DNA of 64,000 nt from Emiliania huxleyi CCMP1516 (taxonomy: Eukaryota; Haptophyta; Isochrysidales; Noelaerhabdaceae): contig NW_005201176.1 of NCBI RefSeq assembly GCF_000372725.1, forward strand, positions 153,308 to 217,307, read 5' to 3'. Made by a program: the position numbers and the translations under genes. This document shows, piece after piece, positions 43,410 through 54,760 of this stretch. The notes beneath the pieces are model-generated. The model did no database searches. It was given only the letters and a program-made list of their open reading frames with translations, and was not told the origin of the DNA. Within the stretch, counting starts at the first letter, position 1. Every line of letters starts with the position of its first letter.

Positions 43410-44267
43410 ATGCTCCGCTCGACTGCGGCGCCCGCGCTCCGCCGTGCGGCGCCCGCGCTCCGCCGTGCGGCGCCGCTCTGCGCTGCGGCGCCCGCGCTGC
43501 TGGCGTGCCGCGGGCTCGCGACGGGCCCCGCCTCGGGCGGTGCCGTTTCCGACGAGATGCTCGAAAAGCTCGGCACTCTCTCGACGCAGGCGCTCGTCGA
43601 CGGCCTCTGGGTCATGGGCTGGCCTCCGGCGATGGTGGAGGGTGCGCGCGGGCTGAAGCCGGGCCAAAAGTGCAAGGGCCGCGCGATCACGCTGCGCATG
43701 GTCCCGCAGCGGCCCGACATCGCCGCCGACAAGCCGGCGGGCGAGATTTCGCCCGAGTACGAGGCCTTCGAGCTGTGTGGCCCGAAGGAGGTGCTCTGCA
43801 TCTCGTCAGTCGGGCCGTGGGAGTCGGTGGGCGGCGACATCAAGTTCCTGCGGCTAAAGCAGCTCGGCCTAGGCGGGCTCGTCACCGACGGATCCGTCCG
43901 TGACACCGACGAGATCCTGTCGTACGGCTTCCCTTGCTTCTCGCACTCGACGACCGCCAAGCAGGGCCCGGCGGCGATGCAGCCGTGGGAGTGCAACGGC
44001 GTGATCGAGCTGGGGCAGACCAACCCGGTCGTGGTCCGCCCGGGCGACGCCATCATCGGCGACCAGGACGGCGTGGTCGTCGTGCCCGCGGCGGCGGCCG
44101 AGAAGGTGTACGAGATTGCACACTTCCGCGAGACGGTCGAGGGCATCATCAAGGAGGAGCTGGTCAAGAACCCGGGACCACCGGGCAAGTACTACCCCTT
44201 CAAGCCGCCCATCAAGCCCGAGTCGCCGCTCGGCAAGCTGCTCGACTCCAAGGGCATCAAGTACTAG
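43410..44267 (+). CDS. RraA-like / HMG-aldolase family protein, probably mitochondrial
   Basis: 285 aa. The first 35 residues are an Arg/Ala presequence with a tandem repeat (APALRRAAPALRRAAP), likely for mitochondrial import. The RraA-like fold follows: TLSTQALVDGLWVMGWP, GPKEVLCISSVGPWESVGGD, and the signature GLGGLVTDGSVRDTDE, whose Arg and Asp bind substrate and metal in 4-hydroxy-4-methyl-2-oxoglutarate aldolases; then RPGDAIIGDQDGVVVVP. The family includes aldolase/oxaloacetate decarboxylase enzymes and the bacterial RNase E inhibitor RraA; the conserved G-x20-RD pattern favours an enzyme (inference). The C-terminal 50 residues (PGPPGKYYPFKPPIKPES) extend past the bacterial length. Confidence 0.88.
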   Translation: MLRSTAAPALRRAAPALRRAAPLCAAAPALLACRGLATGPASGGAVSDEMLEKLGTLSTQALVDGLWVMGWPPAMVEGARGLKPGQKCKGRAITLRMVPQRPDIAADKPAGEISPEYEAFELCGPKEVLCISSVGPWESVGGDIKFLRLKQLGLGGLVTDGSVRDTDEILSYGFPCFSHSTTAKQGPAAMQPWECNGVIELGQTNPVVVRPGDAIIGDQDGVVVVPAAAAEKVYEIAHFRETVEGIIKEELVKNPGPPGKYYPFKPPIKPESPLGKLLDSKGIKY

Positions 44268-45906
44268 GGAGGGGGGGGGGGGGCAGCTCTTTGAGGCAGC
44301 TCTCATTGCGCGAACGTGCATGTGCGACCATAGGCGGCCGTAGTACGTGTTTTGGCGGGCGCAGACTCGGTGTTCGTGGGAGGCTGGTGTACAGGAGGCA
44401 GACTCCAGACACACAACACACTGCATACCTCATGTCCTTGTCCGCATGGTCTGGTATACTTCATCTCTTCTACATCTTAAATCCGTCTGCGCACTGCGGG
44501 TCTCGGCTGGGGGGAGAACACATTGGGCTCTCCCCCCCTTCTCGCCAACCCACTAAATTCCAGCGCAGACTGCAGAGTTCTCTGCGCCTCGAAGTTCTGT
44601 GGGCCCGAGAGCGATATGCCATGTCCGCCTTGCGTTGTTTCATAACATCGAAGGCTAAGCTCAAAGAACAATGTACTCGACACTGCAGAAAACGGGGCGC
44701 GGACCAGCTGCTTCCCCCATATGGCGCTTGCGCCGCGCAGCGTGGGCGCGGCATCCGTGACGGATGCGGGCCGTTGTCTCGCGGGATCGCTGGGAGCCGC
44801 TCGGCTCTCCACGCGCCGCCGAGCTGCGATGGCGCCAGGACCGCAACGGCTGCCCCTCCTCGGCTCCCGCCCCGGGGCTGCCGAAATAGGCGCCCAGAGC
44901 CACCGTTTGCAACATCCGCGCGGAACGACGGTGGTGCCGACGCCCCCCCGACCGGCAAACACCACCAGAAGGGCGGTGGTGATCGCTCCCGGTCAGAAAT
45001 GTCGTCAGAAAATCCTCAATCACGCTTTTCGGCGCGGAGGTGCTGGCAGGATTCCAGGCCCCTCCCCTCAGGCCAGTGGGTCTGGACTTTGCATCCAAAG
45101 CAGGCGCGATGCCTCGTCGTCCTCATCGTTTGCGGCCACCACTCCTGCCTCAAACGGGCCAAACGACTGTCTCGCCATCACCCATCTCGCCTCTCGCGGT
45201 CGCGTCACGCCTTCCCTCGTGCCGCGAGTAGGCGCGTGAGTGATGGCCCTGCCGCCAGGTACACGGCTACACCTCGGGACGCCGTGATGAGACGGATAGA
45301 GCCGCCCCGCGGGAGCAAAAGCCGCCTTGCGCGCCTCAGCCCGCCGGGCCCCTCGGCGGCAAGTGTGTTGATACGGCGGTGATACACCCCCCCGCTGACA
45401 GCAGCGCCTCGCGGTGTGGGCTGCGAGGTCACTCGAGGTGGCCCAGGGGGCGGCGGGGGAGCACTCTCCCGCCGGAGCAGCGGGTGATATTCCCGCTACT
45501 CGCTCGAGTTTGAGGTGCGCCGCGCCTCGCGCTGTGCTGCCTTCCCGGCTGCCCCAGCCGCCCTCACCGTCCTCATCCCCTCCCCCACCCCCTCCCCTTC
45601 AGGCTAGGCCCTCGCCACCGCCGCTGCCGCTGTCTCCGCCACAGCCGCCGCCGTTTCCCTCCCCCCCACCCCCTCCGACGCCGTCGCCTCCGCTGCTCCC
45701 GCCACCACCGCCGGCCGCCTCAGCTCTCCCTCGCCCACACCACCACCGCCCTCCGCACGTCCCCGCACGTCGCCTCCGCGCCTCCACGCCCCCACGACGA
45801 CCTCCCGCCCCGCCCTCCCCGCGTCTCAGACCTTTGGCCGTGCTCCGCTCGGGGCGACTCGGCGCCGCCGTCGCGAGCACGCCGCTTAACAGAGGCAGCA
45901 CCCACG
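44268..45906. other. No gene recognised; dispersed repeat at 44595-44675
   Basis: Only shadow ORFs. 44595-44675 is the reverse copy of 23041-23135. 45540-45720 is a CCTCC-rich tract before the gap. Confidence 0.5.
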
Positions 45907-46639
45907 NNNNNNNNNNNNNNNNNNNNNNNNNNNNNNNNNNNNNNNNNNNNNNNNNNNNNNNNNNNNNNNNNNNNNNNNNNNNNNNNNNNNNNNNNNNNNN
46001 NNNNNNNNNNNNNNNNNNNNNNNNNNNNNNNNNNNNNNNNNNNNNNNNNNNNNNNNNNNNNNNNNNNNNNNNNNNNNNNNNNNNNNNNNNNNNNNNNNNN
46101 NNNNNNNNNNNNNNNNNNNNNNNNNNNNNNNNNNNNNNNNNNNNNNNNNNNNNNNNNNNNNNNNNNNNNNNNNNNNNNNNNNNNNNNNNNNNNNNNNNNN
46201 NNNNNNNNNNNNNNNNNNNNNNNNNNNNNNNNNNNNNNNNNNNNNNNNNNNNNNNNNNNNNNNNNNNNNNNNNNNNNNNNNNNNNNNNNNNNNNNNNNNN
46301 NNNNNNNNNNNNNNNNNNNNNNNNNNNNNNNNNNNNNNNNNNNNNNNNNNNNNNNNNNNNNNNNNNNNNNNNNNNNNNNNNNNNNNNNNNNNNNNNNNNN
46401 NNNNNNNNNNNNNNNNNNNNNNNNNNNNNNNNNNNNNNNNNNNNNNNNNNNNNNNNNNNNNNNNNNNNNNNNNNNNNNNNNNNNNNNNNNNNNNNNNNNN
46501 NNNNNNNNNNNNNNNNNNNNNNNNNNNNNNNNNNNNNNNNNNNNNNNNNNNNNNNNNNNNNNNNNNNNNNNNNNNNNNNNNNNNNNNNNNNNNNNNNNNN
46601 NNNNNNNNNNNNNNNNNNNNNNNNNNNNNNNNNNNNNNN
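45907..46639. other. Assembly gap (733 N)
   Basis: Run of N. ORFs spanning it have no support inside. Confidence 1.
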
Positions 46640-47624
46640 GCAGCTCGAGCGGGCCGGTGTCGAAGGCCTCGACATCGCCGACCTCGAGGATGGACTCGGT
46701 GATCTTGAAGATGGCGCCGTGCGGCATGTACGAGCCGTGGTTGTACAGCGAGACCCGCTCGTAGATCTCGTGCATGTCCACGGCCAGCTGCATGTTCTCG
46801 AGCGCGCGCGCCTCCTTGACCGCCTTGTCCGCGTTGATCGGCACGCGACGCTTCCAAGCGTAGTACCACGCGAAGTAGGCGTCGAAAGCGAGGGCGGCGC
46901 GGATGGCGGTCTCGGCGCGCGAGCCGTACATCTCGCGCAGCAGCTCCAGGTGCGCCGTGTCGGCCTCGCGCTCGACGCGGGAGGGCTGGCGGGTCAGCTC
47001 GGCGTCGGCTGGCTCGGGCGGGGCGGGGGCGGGAGCAGCCGCAGCCGTCTTGGCCTTGCGCGCCTTCTTACCCTTCGTCGCCTTGGGCGCAGCGGCGGGG
47101 GCGGCGGCGGCGGGGGCGGGCGTCGCAGCGGCCGTCTCGCTCCCCGCGTTTACTCCGCGGTCCTGCAGGTCGTCGAGCATGATGACGAGGAAGGTCGCGA
47201 TCGCCACCGGCCCGCCCGGCGACTTGCCGTCCCCCGCGATCAACCGGCCCCACGCCTCGCCGGTGAACCACTTCTTCGACCCGTCGCGCCCGGCGTCCTT
47301 GCGCCGCAGGTCGAGGTGGTGGCCAAACTCCGCCAGCTTCTCCTGGACCTGCTGCCGCGCGTCGTCGCTGCAGTTGTTGAGCAGCCCCCACTTCCAAGGT
47401 GTCTTGGGAAGGTTGAGCTTCGCGACGTGCAGATGACAAAGGTGCTTGCGGCGGCGCGCCACGCGGAAGAGCGAGACGGCCGAGGGGCCGCACTTGACCA
47501 TGCGGTGCTCCTTGGCGCGGTCGAGCTGCCACTTCGCGTACTTTGCACGGCCGGCCTTGGACGTGTCCGCCTGAAGGGCCTCGCGCAGCTTGACCTCGGC
47601 GACGCGCTCGGCGGCGGCAGTCAT
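46640..47624 (-). CDS. Unrecognised ORF running into the gap
   Basis: About 328 aa from MTAAAERVAEVKLREALQ to the gap edge. It contains WKWGLLNNCSDDARQQV, a linker of Ala/Lys (KATKGKKARKAK), and a C-terminal part HEIYERVSLYNHGSYMPHGA followed by KITESILEVGDVEAFDT. The His-rich end looks like a conserved domain of multi-copy haptophyte proteins, perhaps from a mobile element, but I cannot name it. It overlaps the ORF at 47622-48234 by a few bases, so both may be parts of one gene. Confidence 0.4.
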
Positions 47625-48234
47625 CGGGTTGGTTGCCCATCTGGCGCCAGTAGCCCGCCGCCAAGGCTCTCCCCTTCTCCGCGTGCGCCTTGATGTCGGA
47701 GAGGATCATGCGCCGCCAGGTCGCCTCCGTCGCCGGGTCCAGCGCCAACTCGCGCCGGTTCGCGTCCTTCGGCGGATGGAGGTCCCCGTGCTCCGTCGAC
47801 AGCGCGAACTGCATGTCCACCGTCAGCGTCGGCCGGCTGTGCCGCGTCTTCGGCTTCTCCCATGTCAGAGTCAGCGCCGTCACCGTCGCCGCCTGCTGCG
47901 CCGCGGGAGAGGAGGGCTTGGTGATCAGCTTCGTCAACCCGCACACCGAAGGCACCAGCGTGAAGAAGGGGCGCGCGAGCTCCGCCGCGTCCGTCATTGT
48001 GTCTGCATTGAACTGGAGCGAGAGCGGCTGGTCGATCGCCTTGAGAGGAGGCGGCAAGTCCTTCAGCACCTCCCGCGGGCAGTCGCGGAAAGTGAAGCTC
48101 GCCGTCTGCCACAGGAACTGGCCGCCCAGGGTCCGCAGGCTCGTCGCCATCCGCAGCCCGATCTCCTGCCGGAACGAGTCCTGGTGCTTGAGGAAGAAGC
48201 CCAGCCGGCTCGCCTCGGCCAAAAGGCGCGCCAC
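47622..48234 (-). CDS. Unrecognised ORF upstream of the gap-edge ORF
   Basis: Starts MARLLAEASRLGFFLKHQ. Contains LGGQFLWQTASFTFRDCP, ARPFFTLVPSVCGLTKL and TLTVDMQFALSTEHGDLHPP. It looks like genuine protein (mixed composition, no low complexity) but has no known domain. Possibly the N-terminal part of the same unknown protein as the neighbouring ORF. Confidence 0.4.
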
Positions 48235-48418
48235 GTCGGCATCCGACTGGTGGGCTGGTGCCGAAGTGAAGGCGTCTGGGGCTACGAATCCCTGCGTCCA
48301 GGACCTCGGTCCCCGGCTCCGGGGGGCCCTGCTCGATGCTTGCGCGTGCGCGCCCTCCGGCGGCCGCGAGGTCTGCTCCCCTGTGGCAGGGGGGGGGAGG
48401 GTCGGAGGGGCGGCTGGC

Positions 48419-48443
48419 TTTGATAAAGTGACACTTTATCAAA
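48419..48443. repeat. Perfect 25-bp palindrome
   Basis: Arms TTTGATAAAGTG and CACTTTATCAAA around a single A. It stands out as AT-rich in GC-rich sequence. Confidence 0.9.
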
Positions 48444-48849
48444 CCTCGGCCCAGGATCTAGGAGTCGCGTGTCCCTTTTGCGCGTTTCGCAATCTCCACC
48501 CACTTCCTCATCGGGCCCGCGCCATCGGCAGGGTGTGCCGCGCCGCGCTACTGTGTGGCAGCTAGCCAAACCTGTCGGCGGCGGATTCGGCGTCGTCGTG
48601 GCCGCCGCCAGCCGGCCCGAGCGGCGGGGCTGGTCCGAGCCGGGCTCCCCCGACGGAGGGACGCTTGGTCTTGTCGGGCGTGAGGCCCGATTTGCCATTC
48701 CGCTCCCGCTTGTCGCGCTCTCCGGCCCCGGACATGCGCCTGAAATCGTTGCCATACAAGCGCGTCCTCGCTCCCGCTTCGCTAAGGCGGGCTCTCAAGC
48801 AAAAACGGCTGTACACCGCCGAATATTTCTCGGATTTATTTTGCATGAC

Positions 48850-49014
48850 CTGCCCACATCTAGGCAATGTTTGGGACAAATGTCGACATTGGTGCTTTTG
48901 GAGGGTAAAATCAGCGATCAATATGTCAATATATTGTCAATGTTATAGGGGATGCTGTCAATAATCAATATCAATAGTTACAGGGGCGAGAATCAATATT
49001 TATCGCCTGCCTTA
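48850..49014 (+). mobile_element. hAT-like MITE, copy 3 (truncated)
   Basis: Matches the right half of 62452-62848, from CCCACATCTAGGCAATGTTT to the end CGCCTGCCTTA; the left half is missing. Confidence 0.85.
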
Positions 49015-49158
49015 GACCCCGTGCGCGGTGCGGGGGATCTCGGCACTCGGGGGCCGTCATAGGGGGCCCACAGCGCCCCAAAATCCACCAGTGCACACAA
49101 AGATCGCAAGGAGGAGTATGCGCAGCATCGGGAGGCGGCCTTCCGCGGAATCTGGAAC

Positions 49159-50223
49159 ATGCGAGATGACCTGCGGGAGGCGTGCGTGCGGGAGACCGCA
49201 CCGAGGGTCGAGGTAGCAGGCCGGGAGTACCCGATGCTATGGCAGCCGGCGGACTCGCCGGCGGTGCGCTCGCTCGAGCGGCGGCTGGCTGCGGCGTTCC
49301 GCCCCGGCGGGATGGAGCGGGAGGCGGCGGGCCGCACCATCCTCTCCGAGTTCATGCTGCTTTCGCCACGGCTCGGCTCGATCGGGTGGAGCCAGATACG
49401 GGCAGCGGCGACGGAAGCGACGGCCGGCGGCGACGATGAGGAGGCGGGGCGCATGGGGAGGGCCCTCGGCACGGTCCTCACTCGGGCACGAGACGAAGCG
49501 GAGCGACGCATGGCCGCCCTCAGACAGGCCCGCGACGAGGCGAGGCAGAGCGCCGGCGGCCAGGCGGCGGGCGCGCCCGGATGGGAGGACACGACGCTGG
49601 AGACGCTGGTGGTGATCTCGGGCGGCCTCCACATGTTCGCCTACAAGGCGCGCAAGTACGACCACGAGAAGCGACGCGGCGAGGGAGCATCGGCGTTCTG
49701 GGGAGCCTTCGTGGCCGCGATGAAGGAGGGCGCGGCGTGGACGCCGCCACAGAGCCTCTCCGAGGCCCAGCAGAAGGCCGGCGCCAGGCTCCACGCGATG
49801 CCCTGGGTGCTTCAGCAGACGCCGACCGCAGGGATGGCCCGCAGCGCCGGGCACGCCCAGCCAGCTCCCGAGGGGCCGTCGTCGGGGGCCTCGAGTGAGC
49901 AGGCGAAGGCCGAGCAGGAGAGGCTGCGTGCGGTGGCGGAGCAGCGAGCGGAGGAGCGCCGGCGGCGGGAGGAGCGGCGGGCGGCGAACGCTCAGTGGTG
50001 GCGAGCGGTGTGGCGCAAGGCGGAGACCGCGCGCGCTAGGGTTCACCAGATTGCGCGGCTTGTCTCGGGAGGGCGGTGGCGGGCGCGGTACCCGGAGGTG
50101 CTCATCGTCGACCATTCGCCGCTGCTTGTGGAACTGCTCCACAGGCAGCTCGAGGCGCAGCCCCTGAGCGCGCGCTGCTGGGGGAGTCCGCACGCCCTAG
50201 CGGACGAGGCGAGTGACGAGTAA
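49159..50223 (+). CDS. Hypothetical protein, 354 aa
   Basis: Open frame from MRDDLREACVRETAPRVE. Contains helical charged segments (ARDEAERRMAALRQARDEAR; a long Glu/Arg coiled coil at about residues 245-290) and a short block LVVISGGLHMFAYKARKYDH. The composition is protein-like but no family is recognised. It begins just after hAT-like copy 3, so it may belong to a larger repeat. Confidence 0.4.
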   Translation: MRDDLREACVRETAPRVEVAGREYPMLWQPADSPAVRSLERRLAAAFRPGGMEREAAGRTILSEFMLLSPRLGSIGWSQIRAAATEATAGGDDEEAGRMGRALGTVLTRARDEAERRMAALRQARDEARQSAGGQAAGAPGWEDTTLETLVVISGGLHMFAYKARKYDHEKRRGEGASAFWGAFVAAMKEGAAWTPPQSLSEAQQKAGARLHAMPWVLQQTPTAGMARSAGHAQPAPEGPSSGASSEQAKAEQERLRAVAEQRAEERRRREERRAANAQWWRAVWRKAETARARVHQIARLVSGGRWRARYPEVLIVDHSPLLVELLHRQLEAQPLSARCWGSPHALADEASDE

Positions 50224-51264
50224 TCGTGCCGTGGCCACAAAGAATAAATAAGAACCGGCCCCCGCGAGCGTGGAATAGGACCGCCGCAAGCGGCGTGGCG
50301 TGGAGCGGTTGAGCGTCCCTCCGGGGGCCCCTCTGCGCCGGGGAGGCGTTGTTGGCGGCTAGGACGCAAGCGTCCGTCGCCGTTTTCAAACTCGGGGCCC
50401 ACTCCGCTACGCTCCGACCCGAATTTGCAGGGCCATGAAATTTAAGGTGTTGCTGCGCAAAAGGGGTGGCGCGCGGGCGCGCGCGGCGGCGGGCGTCGAG
50501 CGCGGAGCGGCAAACACAATGACGTCGGAAAGCTCTGCATCAAGTATACAGTAGGCTCTAAGCACGGAACCAGAGTTAGCTGTTAGGGGAGAAGTGTGGT
50601 GCGTAGCCGTCGCCCACCCTCGGGCGTCTACCACTTCCTATCGTTGACTAGCGCTACCTCGCGTTGGCGCACCAGCTTCTACTTCAGCGCGAAGCTTCGC
50701 TGGAAAGAGAAGATGAAGCACGCGCTCACGGCAGATCGTCGCAGGAGGGGGAGCGAGGCACCACTCGGGCCGACGAACAAAGAAAGAAACGTTCCAACAG
50801 AAACGTTCCAACAGCTAGTGCTCAAGACGTCTTTCCGCGACTCCACCCCCAGCAGCTTCATCTCTGACTCCAACATCACCGGTACGATGTTCGAGGAGCT
50901 ATCAGTAAATATGCGAGATACCCTTTTCTTTGCGCTTCTTTTTTCCGTTTTTTTCTTTTTGCCAATATTTGAGATACCACATGTTCAAACTCCGCACTTT
51001 AATTCGATCTTTCTCGCCGCGGCTCGTGGGGCTCGGAAGTAGTCAAGCAGGTGGGAGCGGAGTGGGCGGAAGGAGGCCTGGGAGCATTTTGGCACATGTA
51101 CATGTTGTGCATATGTTGTTGTAAACTGTGTTTTTTTGTGGGTCGACCATTATGCCAATGCTGGGGCTTAGGGATGCTCATGCTCTGGGAGCGGTGGCTT
51201 CCGCCCTTAGGTCCAGCATAGACGGGGCGCCCGTCGACCTGCGACTCGGTGTGCGGAGGCGCCG
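50224..51264. other. No gene recognised
   Basis: Includes an AT-richer segment (50780-51010) with GAAACGTTCCAACA repeated twice and poly-T tracts. Confidence 0.5.
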
Positions 51265-51681
51265 ATGGGCCGGGCGGGCCATCCAGAGATGGGCCCGGGG
51301 GGCGGACTTTCGTACGAGGTGACGGGGGAGAAGCTCCCCACCACTTCGCACGAGAGGATCGTGTCGCACATACAGGGGCAGCTGCAAGACCTCGGGAGGG
51401 AGAAGAGCGAAGGGGAAGTGGCATACGCCGCATCAGCGGCGTTCCACTCCGTCCTCTTCACGATCTACCCGAGTTGGCGAGGCACACGCCGGGCGCGAGT
51501 AAGGGCTCCAGACGAGGTACGCCAGAGAGTTGTCGAGAAGGCGGACGAGCTTCGACGGGCGGCGGAGCTGGCCCGTCAAGGGGCCAGCACTTGTGGGGAG
51601 CTCCGGAAGCTGTGCCAACACCAGATCGTCTTTTCACGGTGGTGGATGACATCGAGAAGATGGTACGGTGCGCATACTTGA
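51265..51681 (+). CDS. Hypothetical ORF, 138 aa
   Basis: MGRAGHPEMGPGG start; later ERIVSHIQGQLQDLGREKSE and AFHSVLFTIYPSWRG, and a helical DEVRQRVVEKADELRRAAEL. It may be a fragment of a larger gene; no domain. Confidence 0.3.
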   Translation: MGRAGHPEMGPGGGLSYEVTGEKLPTTSHERIVSHIQGQLQDLGREKSEGEVAYAASAAFHSVLFTIYPSWRGTRRARVRAPDEVRQRVVEKADELRRAAELARQGASTCGELRKLCQHQIVFSRWWMTSRRWYGAHT

Positions 51682-53040
51682 GCAGGCGGGTCGCGCCGCA
51701 GTTGGCACAGGGGCCCTGGGTGTAGGGTGAGCGCGGCATCTCGACGTCGAACCCGGGTATTTCTCGGGTATACCTGGACTTTTGCAGGTATACCCGGGTT
51801 TTACCCGGGGTTGCCCCGACTAATGGTAAATCTTACCTCCGTTTGATTGTTTTGGCAAAAGCCTTTTGGTCGGAGAGTGTTTGATTGTTCAGGGGGGCTA
51901 TACCAGTCAATCGCAAGCACTGTTTTCCCCTTTAAGCCTAACATATTTTGACTAGGTCCAGCCCTGGGTGGCGCAAGATCTGAGGTTTTGTGACAATCCT
52001 CAGATCCGTGTTTTTCTCGTTGTTTTGTCGCTCGCTCCGCTCGCCACCTCACGCTCCGTAGCCCGGCCATGGCCAGTACCCCGCGTCTCAGTGAGACGCG
52101 TGGTACCATCCAACTCCGGTCGACGGGCTCGAATGCGCTCAGCCTCAGGAGGGACAAAACCGCGCGAATTCTGCACGCCTCGCTGCACCGCTGGCTTGAC
52201 TGAATCAGGCAGCAGCAGGCTGCTGCTGCTGCCACAGCAGCAGTCTGCTGCGGCCCTAATACGCAAGTTGATGACTAGCAGCACTGCCGGGGGCATTCGA
52301 GCCGCCACAGCCGGTGTGCTGTGCACTGCCACCTGCCCGCGGCTACGCACAATGTGCGCTCGCATTGGATGAGCCCTGCTGATGGACCTGCATCGCCTAG
52401 CTGCACAAGAGCAATGCCGCAGGCAGTGGCCGTGGCATACACTGCGAGCACACTTGGTGCAGCTGCGAGGTGCAGCAAGAGCACGTCGTTCCTGCCTCTG
52501 ATGCCACTCTCGCGGCTTGCAGCGCGTCACTCGCGCATGCTCTCCAGGAGCTATGGCGGGCGCGTGTGTGGGGCTGTAGCCTGTGTTTGGCCGGTTCTGA
52601 CCCGTTTACTATCAGTATCATGTCCGGGCCACAAAAAATCGCACACGGGTAGCGGCTCAGGGGCCCAGTAAGTCGCGGAATCGCCAAATGTCACAACCTG
52701 CGCCACCCAGGGCTGGACCTAGTCTTTTACTTTTTTGATTGACGACAGACGAGCTTCAATGCCCAGTTAACCTAAAGAACCCAACCCAGAAAATAACCGC
52801 AGACATAGGTCACAGCGTGCCTACATTCGTAACACTCCCCGCGGACGTCCAGTGCGCGACGCACGCCGCATACGACATCGCGCAACGGCGGCGGGAGTAC
52901 GGCGCGCGGCCACTCTCTCCACAGACAAGCCGTAATTGCACAGACCTGCCGCCGGCGCCTGCCCTCTCCCCTCCGCGCCTCACCACAGCACCACTGCGGC
53001 CACCACAGGTGGCTATGTCTCCTCGGGACACCCTCCCCCT
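51682..53040. other. No gene recognised; two long hairpins
   Basis: 51765-51796 has 12-bp perfect arms (CGGGTATACCTG) with an 8-nt loop. 52076-52106 has 14-bp arms with one mismatch and loop AGT. Otherwise only short ORFs. Confidence 0.5.
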
Positions 53041-54760
53041 CTACGCGGCGGCCCCCGGGCGGACGAGGCGCGGCAGCAGAAGCCGCGCCCAAGCCGCGCC
53101 CTCCGCCGACTGGCGGAGGCTGCCCGCCGCCGCAGCTTTGGCGGCCGCGTAGCGAGCCGCGCACCGACGCAGCAGCTCCCCCGCGCCGGAGGAGCGCCGC
53201 ACAGCCTCCGCCGCCGCAGGCCATCCGAGCCGCCGGGCCGCCCCCGCCGCCGCCGCCTGCAACGCCGCCCCCCTCGCCTCCATCTGCAGAGCAGCGGTCG
53301 ACCAGCCGGCGGCCGCGCGCTTGGCGGCGAAGCTCACCGGCGGTTGGGCGGCGCGAAGAGCGGCGAGCGCGCCGGCGCGCACCATACACCCCGTCACTGC
53401 AGCAGCATCCGCCGCCTTCATCGCAACGCCTGCCGCCGCCGCCGCCGCGCCGGCAAGCTTGGTTGCAACGCCTGCCGCCGCCGTCGCGGCGCCTGCCGCC
53501 GCCGCCGCCGCCGCGCCGGCCGCCTTTGCCCCAGCGCTCGCCGCTGCCGCCGCCGCCGAGTGCAGGGCCGGAAGGCGGCGCCGGCCGCCTTTGCCCCAGC
53601 TGCAGCGGCAGCGCCCGCGGTAGCCCGGGCGGCGGCGGCGGCCGCAGCCGCCGCCGCGTGCGCCGCGGCGGCGGGGGTGAGGGGCGAAGCGATGAGGAGG
53701 GCCCAGAGCAGTCCGGAGGCCGCCGCCGCCGCCGCGGTCGGTAACAAGCGGCGGGGGCGCGGCGGGTCGCTGGAGCGGGCGGAGGGGCGAGCAGGGCCGG
53801 TGTGGGCGGGGTGGGGCGGCGGCGGCGCTGGCGGCGACTTCCGCGGCGGAGGGGAGGAGCGGAGGGGGGGCGGGCGCGGCAAGCTGGCCGACTCGCGGGG
53901 CGGCTTGAGGAGAGACTTCTTCTCCGAGGACTCGGTCGGCTTCTGCGGCTTCTGCGGCCTCTGCGGCTTTTGGCTCGGCTTTTGGCCCGTCGGAGGGGGC
54001 GGGTCGACGGCCTGCGCGGTCAACACGCCAGCCTCGGGGCGGGAGTACGGTCTCGGTGCAGAGTCTTCAGAGTACGAGGGTTGCGACTACGGCCGAATGC
54101 GGCCGAGTACAGCGGAGTGCGTGTCCTCTCGAGCGCTGCTTGGAAGACGAGAATCCGCCTCTCCGGCTTCTGGGGTCGGCGAGCCCATATCTCCCCATAT
54201 CTCCCCCATATGTCCCCCAGATCTCCGCTTCTAGGGTCGGCGAGCCCATATCTCCCCATATCTCCCCATATCTCCCCATATCTCCCCCAGATCTCCGCTT
54301 CTAGGGTCGGCGAGCCCATATCTCCCCATATCTCCCCCATATCTCCCCCAGATCTCCGCTTCTAGGGTCGACCACCGACCGCGCCGGCGCGTTGATGCGC
54401 CAGGTCGAGGTCGAGGTCGGCGTGCCCACGAGCCGGCCTGTTCACAGCAGTAGGTGTGAAGAGACGCTGTTCACAGGGGGTGGAGGTCGGCGTGCCCACG
54501 AGCCGGCCTGCGCCGGCGGTGGGGCGGTGGGGCGGTGGGGCGGTGGGGCGGTGGGGCGGTGGGGCGGTGGGGCGGTGGGGCGGTGGGGCGGTGGGGCGGT
54601 GGGGCGGTGGGGCGGTGGGGCGAGGCAAGAGTCCGAGGGGCGAACACGGAGCTGGTGGCGCGCGACAAACGGCTCTTCGTGCGGGTCCGCTCCCGGGCAC
54701 GGCCGAGATAGCCCGAGATTGCAGAGTCGTCTCGCGGCGGGCGGCGAGGCGTGGGGCAGG
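53041..54760 (-). CDS. Hypothetical Ala/Pro-rich protein, spliced
   Basis: Minus-strand coding-like pieces: an upstream segment RTKSRLSRATSSVFAPRTLA (near 54640), GRLVGTPTSTSTWRINAPAR (from 54437), then from 54032 LTAQAVDPPPPTGQKPSQKP with Lys-Pro repeats and a hydrophobic stretch SGLLWALLIASPLTPAAAA that could be a membrane segment, and long Ala-rich helix to 53041. Introns are full of tandem repeats: GGCGGTGGGG (54516-54622) and ATCTCCCCAT (54186-54360), plus an introner-like insert at 54438-54507. Composition is extreme, so the call is weak. Confidence 0.35.
54033..54160 (-). mobile_element. Roughly 115-bp dispersed intronic unit, second copy
   Basis: Shares GCGCTCGAGAGGACACGCAC and flanking sequence with the kinase intron 30721-30896; both are on the minus strand and both units end in CCCCGAG followed by GC. 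Confidence 0.7.
54186..54360 (+). repeat. Tandem ATCTCCCCAT units, with a higher-order repeat
   Basis: The 10-bp units are grouped into three blocks, each ended by CCGCTTCTAGGGTCGGCGAG. Confidence 0.9.
54438..54507 (-). mobile_element. Introner-like insert with a 25-bp flanking duplication
   Basis: 54413-54437 equals 54483-54507. The insert contains GAACAGCGTCTCTTCACACC and ends GCTGTGAACAG, matching the insert at 11048-11112. The donor would be GC. Confidence 0.8.
54516..54622. repeat. 10-bp minisatellite GGCGGTGGGG
   Basis: About 11 nearly perfect units. Confidence 0.95.

Noticed and set aside
45414-47693. Very long ORFs across the N run
   Set aside because: Continuity through 733 unknown bases is meaningless; only the parts outside the gap were considered.
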